From: Tepidamorphus gemmatus
Lineage (GTDB): Bacteria > Pseudomonadota > Alphaproteobacteria > Rhizobiales > Tepidamorphaceae
NCBI RefSeq assembly: GCF_004346195.1
Contig: NZ_SMAK01000002.1
Location: 248,001-312,000 of the forward strand
DNA length: 64,000 nt
Reading direction: 5' to 3'
Shown: piece after piece, positions 27,965 to 35,744 of the stretch
How the letters are laid out: each line of letters opens with the position of its first letter
How positions within the stretch are numbered: position 1 is the first letter of the stretch
Translations under genes and position numbers: made by a program
The notes under the pieces: model-generated
Databases searched by the model: none
What the model was told of the DNA's origin: nothing
Seen by the model: the letters and a program-made list of their open reading frames with translations, nothing else

Positions 27965-29175
27965 TGGCACTGATCGCGGTTGCCGATGCCGTCGCGCGCA
28001 TCGTCGCGGGTGTTGTTCCCCTGCCCTGCGAAGCCGTACCGCTCGGCGAGGCTCTGGATCGCGCCCTGGGCCGCGATCTCGCCGCCCGCCGGACCCAGCC
28101 GCCATGGAATGCCTCGGCAATGGACGGCTATGCGGTGCGCGCCGCCGACATCGAAACGGTGCCCGTGACTCTCAAGGTGATCGGCGCGGCACCGGCAGGG
28201 CATCCGTTCTCCGGCCGGGTAAAGGCCGGCGAGGCGGTTCGGATCTTTACCGGCGCACCTGTACCCCAGGGGGCCGACACGGTTGTCATCCAGGAGGATA
28301 CCGAGCGCCAGGGGGACCAGGTCCTCATCCGGCAGTCTGTTGCGGCAGGGCGAAACGTTCGTCAGCGCGGCATAGATTTCCACGACGGCGAGGTTCTGAT
28401 CCAAGCTGGCCGCAGGCTGCGGCCGCGCGATATCGCACTCGCCGCGGCGATGAACCACGCCGACCTGCCGGTCTGTCGGCGGCCACGCATCGCGGTGCTG
28501 GCAACCGGAGACGAACTGGCGCCGCCGGGGACGGATCCGGGCCCAGACCGGATCATCTCGTCGAACAGCTATGGTGTTGCCGCCATGATCCGGCAATTCG
28601 GCGGAGAACCTGTCGATCTCGGCATCGCACGCGATACGCATGAGGCCCTTGCTGACGGTATCCGCCGGGCGCAGGGGATGCGGGCCGACGTCCTGGTGAC
28701 CCTCGGCGGGGCCTCCGTCGGCGATCACGACCTCGTTCAGGAGGCACTCAAGGCGGAGGGGCTCGCGCTCGATTTCTGGAAGATCGCCATGCGGCCAGGA
28801 AAGCCTCTGATGTTCGGCCGCCTGGGTGACATGCGCGTGCTGGGGCTGCCCGGCAATCCGGTGTCCGCCATGGTCTGTGCGCGGCTGTTCCTGATACCGC
28901 TGGTCGAGGCGTTGCTGGGCCTCGCCGATCCGGCACCCGGCGACAGCCCGGCCATCCTTGGCGCCGACCTGCCGGAGAACGACCACCGGCAGGATTATCT
29001 CCGTGCGACGGTGGTGCGCGATGCGACCGGGCGGCTCGTGGCGACACCGTTCGCGCGTCAGGACTCGTCCATGCTGTCGACCCTTTGCCAATCCGATGCG
29101 TTCATCGTCCGGGCGCCCCATGCCCCTCCGGCACGGGCCGGCGACCCCTGCACGGTCATGCTGCTCGACTTCTGA
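27964..29175 (+). CDS. moeA: Molybdopterin molybdenumtransferase MoeA
   Basis: A 403-residue protein. It has 'NASAMDGYAVRA' and 'IFTGAPVPQGADTVV' in the N-terminal domains, the MoaB/Mog-like site 'LVTLGGASVGDHDLV', and 'GLPGNPVSAMVC'. It inserts molybdate into adenylylated molybdopterin. Length is standard. It overlaps moaC at the start codon. In related genomes lexA follows moeA closely; here about 12 kb of other genes intervene. Confidence 0.96.
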   Translation: MALIAVADAVARIVAGVVPLPCEAVPLGEALDRALGRDLAARRTQPPWNASAMDGYAVRAADIETVPVTLKVIGAAPAGHPFSGRVKAGEAVRIFTGAPVPQGADTVVIQEDTERQGDQVLIRQSVAAGRNVRQRGIDFHDGEVLIQAGRRLRPRDIALAAAMNHADLPVCRRPRIAVLATGDELAPPGTDPGPDRIISSNSYGVAAMIRQFGGEPVDLGIARDTHEALADGIRRAQGMRADVLVTLGGASVGDHDLVQEALKAEGLALDFWKIAMRPGKPLMFGRLGDMRVLGLPGNPVSAMVCARLFLIPLVEALLGLADPAPGDSPAILGADLPENDHRQDYLRATVVRDATGRLVATPFARQDSSMLSTLCQSDAFIVRAPHAPPARAGDPCTVMLLDF

Positions 29176-29191
29176 GAACCTGCCCGAAACC

Positions 29192-29845
29192 CTACAGCGG
29201 GCGATCGAGATAGATCTGGTAGCGTTGCGGTTTCGGCTTGTTCCGATCCTCTTCGCGCACGTAACGGATCGAGCTCTGTCCGCTCAGCGACGCCGGCAGG
29301 ATCATGACCCGGACGAATGCGGTCGGCTCGGTCGGCGAAGCTGCAGCGAACACCGGCTCCGGGCCACTCTCGTACCAGGCCTCGAGCGGGCCGTAGTCGT
29401 GGCTCGTTCCCGCCGTTTCGATACGGATCGACCCCGAGAGCAGCACACGGATGCCCGGCCCGCGATGCGTATGCAGGTAGGCAACGCCACCAGGAGGAAA
29501 GGCGACCCGATCGCATCGCAGCAGAAGCCCCGTCCGGGGATCAAGGTCTAGCGTTGCAGAGAGCAGCGGCCGCGCCGCGACAGCCTCCCGCGCCCGGTCC
29601 GGCGACGGCTCGTGTCGTTCGCTGAGGTCCCATCGGACCGCCGTTGCGCCGTCGCGGGAGGTGAGGCGGGTTGCTCCGTCAGCAAGGACGGCGGAGTTCT
29701 CAGCAAGCGCGGCAGACATCGCGGTCCCGTCGGCGCGCAGGCTTCCGTCGATGACATAGAGGGCCGTTGCGAAGGACGTCCCCGGCTCGAGCCGGCCGCC
29801 CGGCGCGAAGGCCTCGATCGAGGCGCTCAGGTGCAGTGCGGTCAT
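29192..29845 (-). CDS. Cupin-fold hypothetical protein
   Basis: A 217-residue protein with no signal peptide. The second half has 'GGVAYLHTHRGPGIRVLLSG', a cupin motif with two histidines, and 'SIRYVREEDRNKPKPQRY' near the end. The first half is a weaker cupin-like repeat ('LYVIDGSLRADGTAMSAALA'), so it may be a bicupin. It is convergent with moeA (16 bp apart) and lies 27 bp downstream of an SDR gene on the same strand, so the two may act together. Substrate is unknown. Confidence 0.6.
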   Translation of the reverse strand: MTALHLSASIEAFAPGGRLEPGTSFATALYVIDGSLRADGTAMSAALAENSAVLADGATRLTSRDGATAVRWDLSERHEPSPDRAREAVAARPLLSATLDLDPRTGLLLRCDRVAFPPGGVAYLHTHRGPGIRVLLSGSIRIETAGTSHDYGPLEAWYESGPEPVFAAASPTEPTAFVRVMILPASLSGQSSIRYVREEDRNKPKPQRYQIYLDRPL

Positions 29846-29872
29846 GATCGCGCCCTCACCATGATCGCGCCC

Positions 29873-30619
29873 TCAGTGGAAATAGGCCCCGCCGTCCACA
29901 ACCAGCGTCTGGCCGGTGATGAACGCGGCATCCGGCCCGACGAGAAAGGCCACGGCGCCGACGACATCCTCGGGATGCTGGTCGCGCGGGATGACACGGG
30001 CCTTCAGCGAGACCTCCTGCAGCTTCTCCATCTGGACCGGATTGGCCTTGACACCGTCCGACAGGGTGAAGCCCGGCGCAACGGCGTTGACGAGAATGCC
30101 GGCGCCGCCGAGTTCCCTGGCCAGCGCCCGGGTGAAGCCGATGATGGCGCCCTTGCTGGTGACGTAGTGCAGCAGGAACGGCACCCCCTTGAACGGCGTA
30201 CCGGAATTGATGTTGACGATGCGTCCGCCTCCCCGCCGCCGCATCATCGGAACGATCGCACGGCAGCACAGGAACGCGCCGAGCACGTTCACGTCCATCA
30301 CCCGCCGCCATTCGCCGATGTCGATCGCCTCGAATGGCTGCGGGATCAGCGAGGAATAGATGCCGGCATTGTTGACGAGGATGTCGGCGCCACCGAAACC
30401 CGCCTCGACGCGGCTGGCCATGGCAGCGACGTCGGCCTCACTCGAAACGTCGCAGGCAATGCCGACCGCGCCACGTCCGATCGCCTCGGCCGCCTCGCCT
30501 GCTTCCCTCATGTCGACGATTGCCACGCGGGCACCTTCCTCCGCCAGACGGGCGGCGATGGCCCGGCCGATGCCCTGCCCGGCTCCGGTGACGACCGCGA
30601 CCTTGCCCTCGAGCCGCAT
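29873..30619 (-). CDS. SDR-family oxidoreductase
   Basis: A 248-residue classical short-chain dehydrogenase. The cofactor motif is 'TGAGQGIG' (11-18), 'NNAG' is at 83-86, and the catalytic set is Ser139 with 'YVTSK' (Tyr152, Lys156). Asp36 after strand 2 suggests NAD(H) preference. It is in line with the NIPSNAP gene upstream (18 bp) and the cupin gene downstream. The substrate cannot be read from sequence. Confidence 0.9.
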   Translation of the reverse strand: MRLEGKVAVVTGAGQGIGRAIAARLAEEGARVAIVDMREAGEAAEAIGRGAVGIACDVSSEADVAAMASRVEAGFGGADILVNNAGIYSSLIPQPFEAIDIGEWRRVMDVNVLGAFLCCRAIVPMMRRRGGGRIVNINSGTPFKGVPFLLHYVTSKGAIIGFTRALARELGGAGILVNAVAPGFTLSDGVKANPVQMEKLQEVSLKARVIPRDQHPEDVVGAVAFLVGPDAAFITGQTLVVDGGAYFH

Positions 30620-30637
30620 GGCTGGCGCCTCCCGGTT

Positions 30638-30952
30638 CTATCTGATCGGCGAGAACGCGGTCGGCACGAGGATCCGGTTCTCCTGAGACTCGATAAACAC
30701 CGCAATCCTCGGCAGGTAGGCCTGCCAGGCGGGATCGGCCATCAGCTCGGCCCGCTTCTGTTCGCGTTCCGCCAGGCTGTCGTATCCCCACAGATGCACG
30801 ACGCTCGACAGCTGGCCGATCTCCGTCGTGAAGTAGCCGATCATGCGCGGCAGGATCCGCGTCTGGATGGGCATCCCCTCGGCCACATAGAGGTCGAGAT
30901 AATCCTTCATCCTCCCGAACTTGATCCTGTAGATGCGTTCCTCGACGATCAC
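30638..30952 (-). CDS. NIPSNAP-family protein
   Basis: A 104-residue ferredoxin-like (dimeric alpha-beta barrel) protein beginning 'VIVEERIYRIKFGRMKDYL'. I choose GTG 30952 because GGAGG lies 7 bases upstream and family members begin at this point; a longer frame to 31066 would add about 38 atypical residues. The 'VHLWGYDSLAEREQKRAELM' segment is typical of NIPSNAP. In bacteria such proteins are often next to dehydrogenases, here an SDR. Function is unknown. Confidence 0.8.
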   Translation of the reverse strand: MIVEERIYRIKFGRMKDYLDLYVAEGMPIQTRILPRMIGYFTTEIGQLSSVVHLWGYDSLAEREQKRAELMADPAWQAYLPRIAVFIESQENRILVPTAFSPIR

Positions 30953-31327
30953 GACGAGCCCTCCGGCCTCTGCCCCTGCATCGGGCTCACTATCCCACCG
31001 GATCTCGCCACGTCCTTGCCCGTCGGTCTGATTTTGGACGGTTGGCCAGCCGTGCCGTAGCGTCAAAGGGGCAAAGGTGCTTCTCCTCGCACCGAAATTG
31101 CAGCAACAATGTATACGTGATAGCGTTTCCTCGCGGTTTCTCGCTCGATGAGCGGTTCAACAGAATGCCCCGACAATCGGCCGCGAGGCGGGAATGCCCT
31201 ACCGGACACGGCAGGTCCGGAAGTGGATAAGCCGGCCTGTGGCAAGGCGACGAAACCGCGCTCGGTCGCGTGCTGGATCGCTCCGGCCGCTCCGGTTGTC
31301 GTTCATCGAACCAAGACGGGGAGGAAC
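30953..31327. promoter_or_regulatory. 375-bp divergent intergenic region
   Basis: No convincing gene is present. The region separates the leftward NIPSNAP-SDR-cupin genes from the rightward sugar dehydrogenase and must hold both promoters. It contains the element at 31098-31116 that is repeated upstream of eboF/eboA. No RNA gene or clear terminator was seen. Confidence 0.6.
31098..31116 (+). promoter_or_regulatory. Shared promoter-region element, copy 1
   Basis: TTGCAGCAACAATGTATAC differs at two of 19 positions from the element at 35708-35726, and both are preceded by CGCACC (here after four extra bases). It lies 146 bases from the NIPSNAP start and 212 bases from the dehydrogenase start. 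It may be a regulator site or part of a promoter; orientation is unknown. Confidence 0.5.
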
Positions 31328-32623
31328 ATGCTCAGGCATTTCGTGTTAGGCGGGCTTGCCCTTGGGCTCTGCGGCGCGGCCGCCGAGGCTCAGGTAAAGG
31401 TGAAGCTCGAACCGTATGTCACCGGCGTCAACGCGCCGCTGGCAATGGTGCAACCTGCCGGCGACGACCGGAAGTTCGTCATCGAGCAGTTCGGACGCGT
31501 CCGCGTGATCGACGCGGACGGCAATCTGCTGGCGGAGCCGTTCATCGACATCCGCGCCAAGCTGCCGAAGCTGTGGTCCGACTTCGACGAGAAGGGTCTG
31601 CTCGGCATCGCGTTCCATCCCGATTTTGCGAACAACGGAAAATTCTATCTCGCCCACAGCGCGCCGATAGATTTCCAGGCGGATCTCGCCAAGCAGTTCT
31701 GGTGGAGCCATACCAACGTCGTCGAGGAATATACCGTCTCCAAGGACGATCCCAACGTCGCCGATCCCTCGACCGTCCGCCGGATCACCGCGATCGACTG
31801 GCCGCAGTTCAACCACAATGGCCACTGGATCGGCTTCGGTCCGGACGGCTATCTGTACATCTCGACCGGTGACGGCGGTTACGCCAACGACTGGGGCATC
31901 GGCCACAACGTCACCGAGGGCAACGGGCAGGACAACACCCAGTTGCAGGGCAAGATCCTGCGCATCGACGTCGACAATCCGTCAAACGGCAAGCAGTACG
32001 GCATTCCGGCTGACAATCCGTTCGCCAACGACATGAACGCGGCGCCGGAAATCTACGCGACCGGCCTGCGCAATCCGTGGCGGTGCTCGTTCGACATGGA
32101 GGATGGCCGGTTGTTCTGCGCCGACGTGCAGCAGAACTCCTTCGAGGAGGTCAACATCATCGAGCGCGGCGGCAACTACGGCTGGCGCAAGATGGAAGCG
32201 ACGCACTGCTTCGATTACACCAAGCCCAATGATCACCCGGCCAGCTGCGACAAGACGGGCCTCATCGAGCCGATCCTCGAGTACAACAACTGCACCGCCA
32301 AGCCGGACGGCTGCAAGGGCATCTCTGTGACCGGCGGTTATGTCTACCGTGGCGCGCACGAGCCGTGGAAGGGCAAGTACATCTTCGGCGACTGGAGCAA
32401 GTCCTTCTCCGAGATGGACGGCCAGATCTTCGTCGCCACCGAGGGCTCCGACGGCAAGTGGACCATGGAAGTGGCCGAGATCGAAGGGCTCGAGGGCGAC
32501 AAGGCGCCCTATATCCTGGCCTTCGCTCAGGATGCGGACGGTGAGGTCTATGCGCTGACCTCGATCACCACCGGTCCGGTCGGTAGCCTCGACACGATCT
32601 ACAAGATCGTTCCGGCCGAGTGA
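31328..32623 (+). CDS. PQQ-dependent sugar dehydrogenase (glucose/sorbosone dehydrogenase family)
   Basis: A 431-residue exported protein. A signal peptide (cleavage near 'AEA-QV', residue 21/22) is followed by a six-bladed propeller of the GSDH family: 'FVIEQFGRVRVIDADGN', 'EKGLLGIAFHPDFANNGKFY', 'GLRNPWRCSFD', 'GGNYGWRKME' and 'VTGGYVYRG'. Family members oxidise aldoses or related polyols in the periplasm with soluble PQQ. ATG 31328 has GGGGAGG close upstream. A small c-type cytochrome gene follows, 128 bp downstream, and is the likely electron acceptor. No PQQ biosynthesis genes are in the window. Confidence 0.88.
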   Translation: MLRHFVLGGLALGLCGAAAEAQVKVKLEPYVTGVNAPLAMVQPAGDDRKFVIEQFGRVRVIDADGNLLAEPFIDIRAKLPKLWSDFDEKGLLGIAFHPDFANNGKFYLAHSAPIDFQADLAKQFWWSHTNVVEEYTVSKDDPNVADPSTVRRITAIDWPQFNHNGHWIGFGPDGYLYISTGDGGYANDWGIGHNVTEGNGQDNTQLQGKILRIDVDNPSNGKQYGIPADNPFANDMNAAPEIYATGLRNPWRCSFDMEDGRLFCADVQQNSFEEVNIIERGGNYGWRKMEATHCFDYTKPNDHPASCDKTGLIEPILEYNNCTAKPDGCKGISVTGGYVYRGAHEPWKGKYIFGDWSKSFSEMDGQIFVATEGSDGKWTMEVAEIEGLEGDKAPYILAFAQDADGEVYALTSITTGPVGSLDTIYKIVPAE

Positions 32624-32751
32624 TCGGCAGGATTGCTTCGAGCCCGTACGGGCAGGACTCCCGGCGCCATCGGCGCCGGGACGTACCCGGAACAGGCGAA
32701 GGGCCCGCACGAGCGCCGTCGCCGCGAACATCAAGATGGGAGACGTACCGA

Positions 32752-33117
32752 ATGGAGATCCGCATTCTTGCGGGGCTGACGGCAATCGTCCTCGTCCTTG
32801 CCGTCTGGACCGGCCCGGCCCGGTCGGACGACGAGATCGAGGTCGAGGATGTGACGTTCACCGAGGAAATCCTCAACGACCCCGAGGCGATCAAGGTCGG
32901 AGCCGAGATCTGGCACGACCAGTGCACCCATTGCCACGGCGCCAAGGCGTACCCGGGCAAGGCACCGAAGCTGCGGCCGCGCCAGTATCAGCCGGGGTTC
33001 GTGTTCCACCGTATTACCGCCGGCTTCAAGGGCATGCCGCCGTGGAAGGATGTCTACACTCTGGAGGAGCGCATGGCGCTCGTCTCCTACATCATGAGCA
33101 AGAGCTTCTCTCCCTAG
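32752..33117 (+). CDS. Small periplasmic cytochrome c
   Basis: A 121-residue protein. A signal peptide (residues 1 to about 25, 'VLAVWTGPARS') precedes a single haem-binding motif 'CTHCH' (58-62), and Met95 in 'GFKGMPPW' is the likely axial ligand, giving a class I cytochrome c. GGGAG lies before ATG 32752. Its position after the PQQ-type dehydrogenase suggests that it carries electrons from that enzyme to the respiratory chain; this is inference from gene order. Confidence 0.88.
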   Translation: MEIRILAGLTAIVLVLAVWTGPARSDDEIEVEDVTFTEEILNDPEAIKVGAEIWHDQCTHCHGAKAYPGKAPKLRPRQYQPGFVFHRITAGFKGMPPWKDVYTLEERMALVSYIMSKSFSP

Positions 33118-33168
33118 CGCTCACGAGTGCGGCCCGTTGCAGCGCGGTGGCTCGACCACACCAACCGG

Positions 33169-33753
33169 TCAGGAGGCGTGCGCCAGCATCCTCAACACAT
33201 CGATATGCTCGCGCATGTAGATGACGAACCAGGGCGCATAGCGGCCCGGCCGGTCGCGGATATCGGCGGCAATGTCCGACAGGCTCATCCAGGCAGCGTC
33301 CTGAACCTCGTCGGGATCGGGCATGAGGTCGGGACCGCTGCCGGTGACGATGCCGTGGAAGCGGTGGACGACCTCATGCTCGTAGAGGTGCCCGACCTGA
33401 GCCTGGTATTCCACGATCCCGAACGGTGTCAGCGGCAGCGAGAACCCCATTTCCTCCCTGAGGCGTCGGGCGGCGCAGGCCTCGACATCCTCGCCCCAGC
33501 GGGGATGCGAGCAACAGGTGTTGGCCCAGAGATTGGGCGAATGATACTTCGTCGCCGAGCGCTGTTGCAGCAACAGTTCCCCGCGCCGGAACACGAACAC
33601 CGAGATTGCTCGGTGGCGGATGCTCCGCTCGTGCGCCTCGAGCTTGCCGATCGGCCTCGGGGATCCAGTCGCATCCAGAGCCTCGATCAGTTCGTCCGCA
33701 TCGCGCGGGCGCGCACCGCCGGTAGACGCCGGGGACTGGGAAATCCGGTTCAT
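33169..33753 (-). CDS. idi: Isopentenyl-diphosphate delta-isomerase, type I
   Basis: A 194-residue Nudix-fold enzyme that interconverts IPP and DMAPP. It has 'LLLQQRSATKYHSPNLWANT', then 'NTCCSHP' (78-84) with the active-site Cys, and the Nudix box 'GEDVEACAARRLREEMG' (87-103). Bacteria with the MEP pathway (dxr is present at 55758-56951) do not need Idi for growth, so a linked copy suggests extra demand for DMAPP. It lies 46 bp downstream of eboB on the same strand, in position to feed the EboC prenyltransferase; that is inference. Confidence 0.92.
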   Translation of the reverse strand: MNRISQSPASTGGARPRDADELIEALDATGSPRPIGKLEAHERSIRHRAISVFVFRRGELLLQQRSATKYHSPNLWANTCCSHPRWGEDVEACAARRLREEMGFSLPLTPFGIVEYQAQVGHLYEHEVVHRFHGIVTGSGPDLMPDPDEVQDAAWMSLSDIAADIRDRPGRYAPWFVIYMREHIDVLRMLAHAS

Positions 33754-33799
33754 TGCCGCCTCCCCACGCTGAAGCCGCCATTGCCTATCCGCGGAATGG

Positions 33800-34726
33800 T
33801 CATTCGATGATCAGCCTGTCCATGCCGCGGCGTTCGCCTGGCGACTCGATGACCGGTTCGCGGCCGCCGCGCAGCACCGAATTGCCCTCGTAAAGCGTCC
33901 GCTGGTCTATCGCCGGCGGATCGAGCCAGTCGGCCTCGTTCATCTGCCCGCTCTGGCCGTAGGCCGCGAGAGCATTGGCATAGCAGGCAAGCCGGACATG
34001 CTCCTCCGGGATGCCGCGGTCGAGCGCCAGCCTGGCCGTCTTGGCCACCGCGAGAGGATCGGAAATTCCCCAGTCACAGGCCGAATCCACGATGATGCGT
34101 TCGCCGCCGTAACGCTTGAGGATCTCGACCATGCGGGCGTTGCCCATCTTGGTCGAGGGGTAGATCGAGAACGCTGCCCAGAAGCCGCGGTCCAATACCT
34201 CCTCGACCGTTTCCTCGTTGTTGTGATCGACAACGACCATTGACGGGGGCACACCATGCTCGATGCAGACATCCATCGACCGCGTCGTGCCGCGCTTCTT
34301 GTCACGATGCGGCGTGTGGATCATCACCGGCAGGCCGAGCTCCTTGGCAAGCTCGAGCTGGGCCCGGAAATACCTGTCCTCGAGCGCGGTCTGCTCGTCG
34401 TATCCGATCTCGCCGATCGCCACGACTCCCTCCTTCACCGCGAAGCGCGGGAGGATCTCCATCACGCCCTCGGCCAGAGCCTCGTTGTTCGCCTCCTTGG
34501 AGTTGAGCCCGATCGTGCAGTAGTGGCGGATTCCGAACTGGCCGGCGCGGAACCGCTCGAAGCCGACGATATGGGACAGATAGTCGAAATAGCTGCCAAC
34601 ATTGGTGCGCGGCTGGCCGATCCAGAAGGCGGGTTCGATCAGCGCGACGACGCCTGAGGCAGCCATAGCCTCGTAGTCGTCGGTGGTGCGCGAGATCATG
34701 TGCGCGTGGGCGTCGATGAACATCAT
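33800..34726 (-). CDS. eboB: TatD-like metal hydrolase EboB
   Basis: A 308-residue TIM-barrel hydrolase. 'MMFIDAHAHMISRTTDDYEA' gives the metal-binding His-x-His; the barrel continues with 'AIGEIGYDE', 'VMIHTPHRDKK', 'VVDHNNEETVEEVLDRGFWA' and 'IIVDSACDWG'. These patterns and the neighbours identify EboB of the ebo cluster rather than a TatD DNase. It sits between eboA and idi. Start is one of two adjacent ATGs. The substrate is unknown; a phosphate- or ester-containing intermediate is possible. Confidence 0.88.
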   Translation of the reverse strand: MMFIDAHAHMISRTTDDYEAMAASGVVALIEPAFWIGQPRTNVGSYFDYLSHIVGFERFRAGQFGIRHYCTIGLNSKEANNEALAEGVMEILPRFAVKEGVVAIGEIGYDEQTALEDRYFRAQLELAKELGLPVMIHTPHRDKKRGTTRSMDVCIEHGVPPSMVVVDHNNEETVEEVLDRGFWAAFSIYPSTKMGNARMVEILKRYGGERIIVDSACDWGISDPLAVAKTARLALDRGIPEEHVRLACYANALAAYGQSGQMNEADWLDPPAIDQRTLYEGNSVLRGGREPVIESPGERRGMDRLIIE

Positions 34727-34771
34727 GAGCGGCTGATCTCCCGATGGCGGTCGTCCCGCACGTCCAGTCTG

Positions 34772-35626
34772 TCAGGCAACATCGGCCCAGGCGAGCTTGC
34801 CGGCAGCGATCCGGTCCGCTTCGTCGCGCAGCCGGTCAAGCACCGCCCGGGCGCCCGGCGCCGGGCTGGCCGCCAGCGCCAGCGCGGCAGCGGCCCGGTC
34901 GCGCGGATGGCTACTGGCGGCGGCGCGTTCGAGGTCTGCGAGCATGGGTCCATCGGCGAAGGGGCCGACGCAGCGCCACAGCTCCGGCGAAACCGGCCGC
35001 CCGGCTGCCCAGCGCTCATGGGCATAGTCGCACAGGATGCGGGCGAGTTCCGGATTGGCGCGCTCGTCAAGACCCTGGATCGGCGCCAGGCTCGAGCCGA
35101 CGAACAGCGCCTTCAGCACCATGTGATTCCAGCGATGCTCATCGAACTGCTCGCGCGGGAAGGGATTGCGATGGGCGATTGCCTCGAAGACCGCGCGGAT
35201 GTTGCCGCGCAGTCCCTCGCCGGCCTGCGCCTCCAGCCGAGGCTGGCCGGGATAGAGCGGCAGGCCGGAATAGAGCGCGATGGCCTCGCCAGCATCGGCA
35301 TCCCGGCAAAGACCGGCAAAGCGGCTGGCGAACGCCTCATCGTCATCCGGCAGGGTGAGCAGGGCAAGGACCCGCGCGGCCGTATCGACGCTCCAGCGGC
35401 TCGGATCCCAGCCCGGGCGACACGCGGCAGCGGCCGCCAGCTCGGCGGCGCTCAGGTCAAGATCGGCCTTGCCCAGGCGCCGCGGGATCAGGCCCAGCGT
35501 CACGACAAGATCGCGCTCCGATCCGTCCCGTGCGAGCCGACGCAGCTGGCCCTCCAGCCAGGCGGCGGCTTCCGGTGCGACGCGGGGTGCGAGCCACTCC
35601 GCAAGGAGCTGCCTGGGTGCCGTCAT
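34772..35626 (-). CDS. eboA: EboA family protein
   Basis: A 284-residue helical protein. 'LGLIPRRLGKADLDLSAAEL' and 'CRPGWDPSRWSVDTAAR' are typical EboA segments, and 'HRWNHMVLKALFVGSSLAPI' contains the best-conserved block. The fold looks like helical repeats and no catalytic motif is evident. It is a core member of the ebo cluster; its role is not known. GGGAGG lies only two bases before ATG 35626, an unusually short spacing, so the true start may be slightly different. It is divergent from eboF. Confidence 0.88.
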   Translation of the reverse strand: MTAPRQLLAEWLAPRVAPEAAAWLEGQLRRLARDGSERDLVVTLGLIPRRLGKADLDLSAAELAAAAACRPGWDPSRWSVDTAARVLALLTLPDDDEAFASRFAGLCRDADAGEAIALYSGLPLYPGQPRLEAQAGEGLRGNIRAVFEAIAHRNPFPREQFDEHRWNHMVLKALFVGSSLAPIQGLDERANPELARILCDYAHERWAAGRPVSPELWRCVGPFADGPMLADLERAAASSHPRDRAAAALALAASPAPGARAVLDRLRDEADRIAAGKLAWADVA

Positions 35627-35701
35627 GTCCTCCCGACCCACTGGTCCCAACGGTTGCGGGATCACGCTCCGCCCGTTTGAGGGGAAGTATAGGCATGAAA
35701 A

Positions 35702-35726
35702 CGCACCTTGCCGCAACAATGCATAC
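35702..35726. promoter_or_regulatory. Shared promoter-region element, copy 2 (eboA/eboF)
   Basis: CGCACC followed by TTGCCGCAACAATGCATAC (35708-35726), matching copy 1 at 17 of 19 positions. It lies in the 118-bp gap between divergent eboA and eboF, ending 18 bases before the eboF ATG and 82 bases upstream of the eboA ATG. On the minus strand a possible -10 TATACT follows it. Its function is unproven. Confidence 0.5.
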
Positions 35727-35744
35727 ATCGCTAGGCTGCGGCCC

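Noticed and set aside
33800-34726. TatD DNase near DNA-repair genes
   Set aside because: The sequence and the neighbours fit EboB better than the TatD family next to metG.
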